From JBBSIG01 sp038232215 (GTDB lineage Bacteria; Actinomycetota; Thermoleophilia; Gaiellales; Gaiellaceae), in assembly GCA_038232215.1 (NCBI GenBank), contig JBBSIG010000117.1:1-7892 (forward strand): DNA of 7,892 bases. The letters are read 5' to 3'. Under the pieces are notes generated by a model. It was not told where the DNA came from and ran no database searches. It worked only from the letters and a program-made list of their open reading frames with translations. Position numbers and translations under genes: made by a program. Below, piece by piece: positions 1 through 5,868 of the stretch. Position 1 is the stretch's first letter. The number at the start of each line of letters is the position of its first letter.

Positions 1-1968
1 GCCGAGCGCGAGCGCCCAGGGAGCGTGCACACGCGCCCCGAACGGCGTCAGGATGCAGAGGCGCCAGTCGCCGATCTCGTCGCGGAAGCGCTCGACCACG
101 ATCGTCCGGTCGGACGGAACGGCCCCGGTCGCCGCCTCCTGCTCGCTCAGGAACGTGAGCAGGTTGCGCGCCGCGCGCCCGTCCAGCGAGTGCTGCTCCG
201 TGAGCCGCGTGAGCGCCTGCTCCTCGGAGAGCCCGAGCAGCTCCCGCGAGACCTGCCCGATCGCCCGGCCGAGCTCGTAGGGGCGGCCAACGCCCTCGCC
301 CTTCCAGAAGGGCACCGCGCCGGGCACCCCGGGGGCCGGCGAGACGAGCACGCGGTCGCGCGTGATCTCCTCGATCCGCCACGTCGACGCGCCGAGCAGG
401 AACGTCTGCCCCTGTCGCGCCTCGTACACCATCTCCTCGTCCAGCTCGCCGACCCGACCGCCGCCGTCCACGAGGTGGACGCCGAAGAGGCCGCGGTCCG
501 GGATGGTGCCGGCGTTCGTGACCGCGAGTCGCCGGGCGCCGCCGCGGCCGCGGACGAGCCCGGCCGTGCGATCCCAGATCACGCGGGGCCGGAGCTCGGC
601 GAACTCGTCGGAGGGATAGCGCCCGGCGAGCATGTCGAGGACGTTCTCGAGCTGCGCGCGAGAGAGGTCGGCGAAGGGATACGCGCCGCGCACGAGCCGG
701 TGCAGGTCGTCGACGGAAATCTCCTCCTCCGCGCAGATCGCGACGATCTGCTGCGCGAGCACGTCGAGCGGGTTGCGCGGGATGACCGTCTCCTCGATCG
801 CCCCCTCGCGCATCCGCTGCGCGACGACCGCCGACTCGAGCAGATCGGCGCGGAACTTCGGGAAGATCCTGCCCTTCGAGACCGCACCCAGCTCATGCCC
901 GGCGCGGCCGACGCGCTGAAGGCCGCGTGCGACCGACTTCGGTGACTCGACCTGGATCACGAGGTCGACGGCTCCCATGTCGATCCCGAGCTCGAGCGAC
1001 GAGGTGGCGACGAGGCACGGGATGGCGCCGCGCTTCAGGAGCTCCTCGATCTCGACCCGCTGCTCGCGCGCGAGCGAGCCGTGATGGGCGCGCGCGATCT
1101 CCCGGGGCGGCGCGTTTTCGTCCGCGCTCCCCTCACGGGCGAGTTCGTTGAGACGCAGGGCGAGCCGCTCGGCGAGCCGGCGGTTGTTGACGAAGACGAT
1201 CGTCGAGCGGTGCTCCTCGACCAGGCGCAGGATCTCCGGATAGATCGACGGCCAGATCGAGTTGCTCTCCCCCGGCTCCCGCATGTCCTCGAGCGGGACG
1301 ACCACCTGCAGGTCGAGCTCCTTCGCGCGGCCCGCGTCGACGAGCTCGATCGGCCGATCGCCCGAGACGAAGCGCCCGATCTCCTCGAGCGGGCGCTGCG
1401 TGGCCGAGAGGCCGATGCGCTGCACCCCCGCCTCGGCGAGGCGGTCGAGCCGCTCGAGCGAGAGCGCGAGGTGCGCGCCCCGCTTCGTGCCGGCGACGGC
1501 GTGCACCTCGTCGACGATCACCGTCTCGACCGCGCCGAGCAGCTCGCGCGCCCGCGAGGTCAGCATCAGGTAGAGCGACTCCGGCGTCGTGATGAGGATG
1601 TCGGGCGGCTCGCGCAGCATCGCCGCACGCTCCTTCTGCGGCGTGTCGCCCGTGCGCACGGCGACTCGCAGCTCGCTGTGCAGGCCGGCGAGCGGGCCGC
1701 GCAGGTTCCGCTCGATGTCGTAGTTCAGGGCCTTCAGGGGAGAGACGTACAGCAGGCGGAGCCCTCGCCCCGGCGAGGAGTCGAGCCGGTCGATCCCGGA
1801 GAGAAAGGCGGCCAGCGTCTTGCCGGAGCCCGTCGGCGCCTGGATCAGGGTGTGCCCGCCGCGGGCGATCGCGGGCCAGCCGAGCGACTGCGCCGGCGTC
1901 GGGCCGTCGAAGGCGCCCCGGAACCACGCGCGGGTCTTCGGGCTGAAGCTCGCGAGCGCGTCGTCCAT
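1..1968 (-). CDS. lhr: Lhr-family ATP-dependent helicase, N-terminal 656 residues (3' end beyond window)
   Basis: Superfamily 2 DNA helicase of the Lhr (large helicase-related) type, cytoplasmic, linked to DNA repair in actinobacteria. The frame is open from the ATG at 1968 to the window edge. Visible motifs: Walker A APTGSGKT (residues 44-51), SPLKAL (76-81), TTPESL (127-132), DEVH box (153-156), SAT (188-190), motif IV IVFVNNRR (257-264), motif V ATSSLELGIDMG (321-332) and motif VI QRVGRAGH (351-358). These are followed by a winged-helix region (about 390-470) and then a beta-rich part ending GDWRLCILTPFGARVHAPW (633-651), typical of the Lhr core and not of RecQ or other DEAD-box helicases. 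The family core is about 850-900 residues and full Lhr about 1400-1500, so a large part lies to the left. All catalytic motifs are intact. The start is supported by a -10 box 7 nt upstream and by the N-terminus beginning just before the Q-motif-like PTPAQ. The gene is divergent from a DNA glycosylase-like gene. Confidence 0.93.
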   Translation of the reverse strand, partial: MDDALASFSPKTRAWFRGAFDGPTPAQSLGWPAIARGGHTLIQAPTGSGKTLAAFLSGIDRLDSSPGRGLRLLYVSPLKALNYDIERNLRGPLAGLHSELRVAVRTGDTPQKERAAMLREPPDILITTPESLYLMLTSRARELLGAVETVIVDEVHAVAGTKRGAHLALSLERLDRLAEAGVQRIGLSATQRPLEEIGRFVSGDRPIELVDAGRAKELDLQVVVPLEDMREPGESNSIWPSIYPEILRLVEEHRSTIVFVNNRRLAERLALRLNELAREGSADENAPPREIARAHHGSLAREQRVEIEELLKRGAIPCLVATSSLELGIDMGAVDLVIQVESPKSVARGLQRVGRAGHELGAVSKGRIFPKFRADLLESAVVAQRMREGAIEETVIPRNPLDVLAQQIVAICAEEEISVDDLHRLVRGAYPFADLSRAQLENVLDMLAGRYPSDEFAELRPRVIWDRTAGLVRGRGGARRLAVTNAGTIPDRGLFGVHLVDGGGRVGELDEEMVYEARQGQTFLLGASTWRIEEITRDRVLVSPAPGVPGAVPFWKGEGVGRPYELGRAIGQVSRELLGLSEEQALTRLTEQHSLDGRAARNLLTFLSEQEAATGAVPSDRTIVVERFRDEIGDWRLCILTPFGARVHAPWALALG

Positions 1969-1975
1969 GGCCGAG

Positions 1976-1981
1976 AGGGTA
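1976..1981 (-). promoter_or_regulatory. -10 box (TACCCT) of lhr, leaderless type
   Basis: Read on the minus strand, TACCCT ends 7 nt before the lhr ATG and fits the actinobacterial TANNNT consensus. With usual spacing, transcription would begin at or within a base of the start codon, giving an mRNA without a leader. No Shine-Dalgarno sequence lies between box and ATG. No good -35 is seen; the position 17 bp upstream is occupied by the -10 box of the divergent glycosylase gene. Confidence 0.6.
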
Positions 1982-1998
1982 CGCGCGCGGCGCCGAGG

Positions 1999-2004
1999 TA
2001 GGAT
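1999..2004 (+). promoter_or_regulatory. -10 box (TAGGAT) of the HhH-GPD gene
   Basis: TAGGAT lies 7 nt upstream of the ATG at 2012, the spacing expected for a leaderless transcript. It overlaps a purine-rich GAGG/GGA stretch (1995-2003) that could act as a weak ribosome site if transcription began further upstream, so leaderless initiation is likely but not certain. The -35 position at 17-bp spacing (1976-1981) coincides exactly with the lhr -10 box on the other strand. Confidence 0.55.
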
Positions 2005-2011
2005 CGGCGCG

Positions 2012-2596
2012 ATGGCGGCGAGCGCGCCCAAGAGCCCAGAGCGGCTCCACTTCACGGGGGACGACGAGGCGAACGCGCTGCTCGCCCACGACCCGCTGGC
2101 GCTCCTGATCGGATTCGCGCTCGACCAGCAGGTGACCGTGCAGAAGGCGTTCTCGTCGCCGCTCGAGCTCGAGCGGCGACTCGGCGGGCTCGACGCGGGG
2201 GCCATCGCGGCCCTGGACCCGGCCGAGCTCGAGCGCACCTTCGCCGAGAGGCCGGCCCTGCACCGCTTCCCGGCCGCGATGGCGAGGCGGACGCAGGCTC
2301 TCTGCTCGGCCGTCGCGGCGCAGTACGGCGGCGACGCGGCACGCATCTGGGAGGAGGCCGCCGACGCGCCCGACCTGGAGCGTCGCCTGCGAGCTCTGCC
2401 CGGCTTCGGCGAGATGAAGGTCCGCAGCACGCTCGCCGTCCTGGCGAAGCGCTTCGGCGTGGAGCTCTCGGGCTGGGAGGACGTCCTACCGGGACACACG
2501 ACGCTCGGCGACGTCGACTCCCCCGAGGCGCTCGCCCGCTACCAGGAGGGCAAGCGCGCCCACAAGGCGGAGCTCAGAGCCGCACGGCGCTCGTAG
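2012..2596 (+). CDS. HhH-GPD-type base-excision DNA repair protein (glycosylase-like)
   Basis: A 194-residue cytoplasmic protein resembling the small actinobacterial HhH-GPD family (I recall it as the TIGR03252 type). It is related to DNA glycosylases that flip and excise damaged bases; the substrate is unknown. Visible: FTGDDEANALLAHDPLALLI near the N-terminus (residues 14-33), DQQV (38-41) where glycosylases place the helix next to the flipped base, HRFPAAMARR (84-93), and a helix-hairpin-helix LPGFGEMK (129-136) for phosphate-backbone binding. The usual GVDTHV-like segment with catalytic Asp after the hairpin is not obvious; only LGDVDSP (165-171) offers acidic residues nearby. The ATG at 2012 is preferred over the longer in-frame ATG at 1820, because the extension would overlap lhr and the family N-terminus begins here. 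It is divergent from lhr, and its TAG stop is 8 nt before the phospholipase D-like gene. Confidence 0.85.
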   Translation: MAASAPKSPERLHFTGDDEANALLAHDPLALLIGFALDQQVTVQKAFSSPLELERRLGGLDAGAIAALDPAELERTFAERPALHRFPAAMARRTQALCSAVAAQYGGDAARIWEEAADAPDLERRLRALPGFGEMKVRSTLAVLAKRFGVELSGWEDVLPGHTTLGDVDSPEALARYQEGKRAHKAELRAARRS

Positions 2597-2599
2597 CCT
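2594..2599 (+). promoter_or_regulatory. possible -10 box (TAGCCT) of the PLD-like gene, sharing the upstream stop codon
   Basis: TAGCCT begins with the TAG stop codon of the HhH-GPD gene and ends 5 nt before the ATG of the PLD-like gene. The TANNNT form matches the other starts in the window, but the 5-nt gap is one shorter than ideal. Co-transcription with the HhH-GPD gene is equally possible. No Shine-Dalgarno sequence lies close to the ATG; the nearest GGAG is about 33 nt upstream. Confidence 0.4.
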
Positions 2600-2604
2600 C
2601 GCGG

Positions 2605-3651
2605 ATGATCGACGTCCGCACGCTCACCGACGGCGGCCAGAGCGCCGAGGAGATCGCCCGCGAGGTCGCCGACTTCCTGGGCGCGGCGAGGCGGACGCTC
2701 GACCTCGCCCTCTACGACATCAGGCTCACCGACCCGTGCGCCGCGATCGTCAGGGAGGCGCTGGTCGGCGCGGCGGAGCGCGGGGTCGGCGTCCGGCTGG
2801 CCTACAACCTCGACTTCCGCAAGCCGATCGCCGTGCCGCCGCCGCCGAAGACCGAGCCGACGCTGATCGAGTCGCTGCCGGTCCCGACCTGCGGCATCCC
2901 CGGGGTGCCCGACCTCATGCACCACAAGTTCGTCGTGCGCGACGGGGAGGCGGTATGGAGCGGGTCGACGAACTGGACGAACGACTCGTGGACGCGGGAG
3001 GAGAACGTCATCGTCAGGGTCGACTCCCGGGAGCTCGCCGCGCGCTTCACGCTCGACTTCGAGCAGCTCTGGACGCTCCGCGACGTCGAGCGGAGCGGCA
3101 AGGTCCCGAGCGAGGCGATCGACGTCGACGGCACGCCCGTCCGCCCCTGGTTCTCGCCGAAGCGCGGCGAGAAGCTCGCCCACCGCATCGCGGACCGGAT
3201 CGGCGCGGCCCGGCGCCGCATCCGGATCGCCTCGCCCGTGATCACCTCGGGCCCCATCCTCGGCACGCTCGCCGAGGTCGCCGCCGACCGCAAGGTCGAT
3301 CTCGCCGGGGTGGTCGACGAGACGCAGATCAACCAGGTGCTCCTGCAGTGGCGCGAGAACGGCAACTCGAGCTGGAAGACGCCTTCTCTGCGCTTCCTGC
3401 TCGGCGCGGCCCCCTTCGCGGGCAAGCCGTCGACGCCCTACGCGGAAGGCTCCGTCCACGACTACATGCACGCCAAGGTGACGGTCGCCGACGACACGGT
3501 CTTCGTCGGCAGCTTCAACCTCTCCCACTCGGGCGAGCAGAACGCCGAGAACGTCCTCGAGCTCGAGAACGCGGAGCTCGCCGACAGGATGGCGGGGTTC
3601 GTCGACGACGTCCGCGGGCGCTATCCCCCCGTCTCGCTCCGCGACCCGTGA
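2605..3651 (+). CDS. phospholipase D/nuclease-fold phosphodiesterase with two HKD motifs
   Basis: A 348-residue protein of the PLD superfamily, which cleaves phosphodiesters (phospholipid or nucleic acid) through a phospho-histidine intermediate. Two complete HxKxxxxD motifs are present: H106-K108-D113 (MHHKFVVRDG), followed by GSTNW (120-124), and H289-K291-D296 (MHAKVTVADD), followed by GSFNLS (302-307). One chain can therefore form the whole active site, unlike single-motif Nuc-type dimers. A proline-rich PVPPPPKTEP-like stretch (about 73-86) precedes the first motif. There is no signal peptide or membrane segment, so it is probably cytoplasmic. The first motif region with its ENVIV strand resembles Nuc/PLD6-like enzymes, which favours a nuclease or small-phosphodiester role, but substrate cannot be read from sequence. 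It follows the HhH-GPD gene by 8 nt, and its TGA overlaps the next gene's GTG (GTGA, 3648-3651), so those two are probably translationally coupled. Confidence 0.88.
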   Translation: MIDVRTLTDGGQSAEEIAREVADFLGAARRTLDLALYDIRLTDPCAAIVREALVGAAERGVGVRLAYNLDFRKPIAVPPPPKTEPTLIESLPVPTCGIPGVPDLMHHKFVVRDGEAVWSGSTNWTNDSWTREENVIVRVDSRELAARFTLDFEQLWTLRDVERSGKVPSEAIDVDGTPVRPWFSPKRGEKLAHRIADRIGAARRRIRIASPVITSGPILGTLAEVAADRKVDLAGVVDETQINQVLLQWRENGNSSWKTPSLRFLLGAAPFAGKPSTPYAEGSVHDYMHAKVTVADDTVFVGSFNLSHSGEQNAENVLELENAELADRMAGFVDDVRGRYPPVSLRDP

Positions 3652-4567
3652 GGGCGCTCGTCGCCTGCGCGGCGGCGGGAGCGCTCGGCCTCGCCGGGGC
3701 TTCGCCCACGCCTCGCCTCGCCGACGCTCCTGCGTGCACGATCTTTCCGGCGTCGAGCCCCTGGAACCGCCGCGTCGACCGGCTTCCGGTCGCAGCGCGC
3801 TCGGCGCGGACGATCGCGGCGATCGGCAGGGACTCGGGGCACGCCGACTTCGGCTCGGGCCTCTACCGGGGCGGCCCGATCGGCATCCCGATCACGGTCG
3901 TCGGCCGCGGCCAGAGAAAGGCCGCAGTCGAATTTCGGTACGCGGCGGAGAGCGACCGCGGGCCGTACCCGATCCCGGCCGGCGTGCGGATCGAGGGAGG
4001 CCCGAAGGCGACCGGGGACCGTCACGCCGTGATCGTCGACCGGGACGCCTGCCGACTCTACGAGCTCTACGCGCTCTCGCGTTCCGGCACGGCTGGCGGG
4101 CCGGGTCCGGGGCGATCTGGAGCCTGCGCTCGAGCGAGCTGCGGCCGGCGGGCTGGACCTCGGCGGACGCGGCCGGGCTCCCGATCCTCCCGGGGCTCGC
4201 CCGCTACGACGAGGTAGCGCGCGGAGGGATCCGGCACGCCCTGCGTTTCACCGTCGCGCGCACCCGTCGAGCGTACGTGTACCCGGCTCGTCACTTCGCG
4301 AGCGAGCTCACCGATCCGAGCCTGCCCGCGATGGGCGAGCGCCTGCGGCTGCGCGCGGACTTCCCCACGACCGGCTTCCCGCGCCAGGCGCGCGTCGTGC
4401 TCGAGGCGCTGAAGCGCTTCGGGCTGATCGTCGCGGACAACGGCTCGAGCTGGTTCGTCTCGGGCACCCCCGACCCCCGCTGGTCGAACGACGACCTGCA
4501 CGCGCTCGGCCGGGTCTCGGGCTCGGACTTCGAGGTCGTCGACGCTCGCTCGCTCGCGCCCCGGTAG
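3648..4567 (+). pseudogene. secreted protein of unknown function, interrupted by a one-base frameshift near 4093
   Basis: The first frame runs from the GTG at 3648. Residues 1-20 look like a Sec signal peptide (MRALVACAAAGALGLAGASP), followed by mature sequence with CTIFPASSPWN (30-40), a GLYRGGPIGIP segment (71-81), DRGPYPIPAGV (103-113) and CRLYELYALS (135-144). From about 4094 the recognisable protein continues in the frame one base back: WRAGSGAIWSL, GWTSADAAGLPILPGL, RAYVYPARH and DNGSSWFVSG, ending at the TAG at 4565-4567. Adding one base near 4093 joins the halves into 306 residues, which matches my recollection of a widespread actinobacterial secreted family without known function. 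Unrepaired, the first frame stops at 4217 after 189 residues. Both halves look well preserved, so the lesion is recent or is a sequencing error. No canonical -1 slippery heptamer is seen in the first frame. The GTG overlaps the PLD-like stop codon. Confidence 0.8.
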
Positions 4568-4597
4568 CTCACGGGGCGCGTCACGCGAGAGCCGCCG

Positions 4598-5779
4598 TCA
4601 GGCGACGCCGGCGGGCAGCAAGGCCCGGTCCTCCTTCAGCATCTCGCGTGCGATCACGAGGCGCTGGATCTCGTTCGTGCCCTCGTAGATCTGCGTGATC
4701 TTCGCGTCGCGCATCATCCGCTCGACCGGGTGCTCCTGGATGTAGCCGTAGCCGCCGAGGATCTGGACCGCGTCGGTCGTCACCTCCATCGCGACGTCCG
4801 TGCAGAGGAGCTTCGCCATCGCCGACGTCTTCGTCAGCTCCTGTCCCTCCGCGCCCTCGTCGATCATCCGGCCGCACTTGTAGAGAAGGCCGCGCGCCGC
4901 CTCGCACTTCGTCTCCATGTCGGCGAGCTTGGCCGCGATCAGCTGGTGCTGCGCGATCGGCCGTCCCATCGTCTCGCGCGTGCGCGCGTACTCGAGCGCG
5001 TAGTCCGTCGCCCCCTGCGCCAGCCCGAGGCCCTGAGCGCCGATGCCCGGCCGCGAGCGGTCGAGGATCCGCATCGCGATCCGGAAGCCCTCACCCTCCT
5101 GCCCGAGCAGGTTTCGAGCGGGGATCCGGCAGTCGTTGAAGAAGATCTCACCCGTCGTCGAGCCCTTGATGCCCATCTTCGGCTCGATCCGGCCGACCTC
5201 GAATCCCGGCGCGTCGGCCTCGACGACGAACGCCGAGATGCCGGAGTGGCCCGCGCCCGGGTCCGTCTTCGCGAAGACGGTGTAGAGACTCGCGACACCC
5301 GCGTTCGTGATGAAGCGCTTGGAGCCGTTGAGCACGTATTCCTCCCCTGTGCGCCGTGCCTCCGTGCGCATCGCTGCGGAGTCGGAGCCCGACCCGGGCT
5401 CGGTCAGCGCGTAGGCGGCGAGCCACTCTCCGCTCGCGAGCCTCGGCAGCCACCGCCGCTTCTGCTCCTCCGTGCCGGCGAGCTTGAGCCCGAGTGAGCC
5501 GAGCTCCTGCACGGCGAGGATCAGGCCCGTCGTCGCGCACACCTTCGAGAGCTCCTCGATCGCGACCAGGACGAGCAGGGAGCCGGTCCCGGTGCCGCCG
5601 TACTCCTCGCCGTAGGGGAGCCCGAAGAGCTCGTGCTCGCGCAGCAGCTCCACCACGTCCCACGGGAACTCCGCCGACTTGTCGATCTCCGCCGCCCGCG
5701 GCGCGACCCGCTCGCGCGCCAGCGTTCGCACCAGCCCGCGAATCTCTCGCTGCTCGTCGGTCAGGCCGTCGTGCGGCAC
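4598..5779 (-). CDS. acyl-CoA dehydrogenase (short/medium-chain type)
   Basis: FAD-dependent acyl-CoA dehydrogenase, 393 residues, catalysing alpha,beta-oxidation of an acyl-CoA with electrons passed to electron-transfer flavoprotein; cytoplasmic. Visible: N-terminal helical domain (LTDEQREIRGLVRTLARE, 6-23), signature ALTEPGSGSD (124-133), FITNAG (156-161), TRETMGRPIAQHQ (267-279) and the C-terminal signature QILGGYGYIQEHPVERMMRD (339-358). The catalytic glutamate is in IYEGTNEIQR (E366), the position used by short- and medium-chain enzymes and not by isovaleryl- or long-chain types. Length is normal for the family. The chosen start is GTG at 5779, giving MPHDGLTDEQ. An in-frame ATG at 5803 would add eight residues encoded by the sequence containing the TACAAT promoter box. 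Exact chain length is not readable; a butyryl-CoA or branched-chain substrate is possible. It converges on the frameshifted gene with 30 nt between stops and diverges from the amidohydrolase gene. Confidence 0.95.
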   Translation of the reverse strand: MPHDGLTDEQREIRGLVRTLARERVAPRAAEIDKSAEFPWDVVELLREHELFGLPYGEEYGGTGTGSLLVLVAIEELSKVCATTGLILAVQELGSLGLKLAGTEEQKRRWLPRLASGEWLAAYALTEPGSGSDSAAMRTEARRTGEEYVLNGSKRFITNAGVASLYTVFAKTDPGAGHSGISAFVVEADAPGFEVGRIEPKMGIKGSTTGEIFFNDCRIPARNLLGQEGEGFRIAMRILDRSRPGIGAQGLGLAQGATDYALEYARTRETMGRPIAQHQLIAAKLADMETKCEAARGLLYKCGRMIDEGAEGQELTKTSAMAKLLCTDVAMEVTTDAVQILGGYGYIQEHPVERMMRDAKITQIYEGTNEIQRLVIAREMLKEDRALLPAGVA

Positions 5780-5785
5780 GCCCCG

Positions 5786-5791
5786 ATTGTA
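5786..5791 (-). promoter_or_regulatory. -10 box (TACAAT) of the acyl-CoA dehydrogenase gene, leaderless type
   Basis: On the minus strand TACAAT, the best -10 box in the window, is followed by six bases (CGGGGC) and then GTG at 5779. A start site seven bases after the box would fall on the G of GTG, giving a leaderless mRNA. There is no Shine-Dalgarno sequence. This box decides the start codon: the longer ATG start at 5803 lies upstream of it and would not be in the transcript. Confidence 0.7.
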
Positions 5792-5856
5792 CGCGCGGGC
5801 CACGAGGAGCCGACCCCCGGGGACGCGGGCAACGCTCGTCGCCGGCGGGCGGCTCC

Positions 5857-5862
5857 TAGACT
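5857..5862 (+). promoter_or_regulatory. -10 box (TAGACT) of the amidohydrolase gene, leaderless type
   Basis: TAGACT is followed by exactly six bases (CGCCGG) and the GTG at 5869, so transcription is expected to begin on the start codon. No Shine-Dalgarno sequence and no convincing -35 are visible. The 89-bp gap to the divergent acyl-CoA dehydrogenase start leaves about 65 bp between the two opposed -10 boxes, enough for two independent promoters. Confidence 0.65.
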
Positions 5863-5868
5863 CGCCGG

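Noticed and set aside
25..2001. Long plus-strand open frames (25-945 and 1081-2001) opposite the helicase
   Set aside because: They are Arg/Asp/Leu-rich shadows of the antisense helicase frame, whose minus-strand translation carries every SF2 motif in order.
1133..2263. A 376-codon minus-strand open frame
   Set aside because: It is out of frame with the helicase and extends through the glycosylase gene. Its sequence is low-complexity Arg/Ala-rich, with no domain.
2539..3528. A 329-codon minus-strand open frame opposite the PLD-like gene
   Set aside because: Compositional shadow; the plus-strand frame has two complete HKD motifs.
3648..3710. Lipoprotein signal in the secreted protein (LVAC at residues 4-7)
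   Set aside because: The cysteine is far too close to the N-terminus for a lipobox, and the hydrophobic stretch mostly follows it.
4080..4115. Programmed -1 frameshifting as explanation of the split secreted protein
   Set aside because: No X-XXY-YYZ slippery heptamer in the first frame, and this is not a gene type known to use recoding. A deletion or sequence error is simpler.
2736..4217. A 493-codon plus-strand open frame
   Set aside because: Its first two thirds are an off-frame shadow of the PLD-like gene. Only the part from 3648 is real, as the first frame of the secreted protein.
4568..4597. Possible bidirectional terminator between convergent genes (CGCG-TCA-CGCG)
   Set aside because: The stem is only four pairs and there is no T-tract on either side. 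In such GC-rich DNA this occurs by chance.
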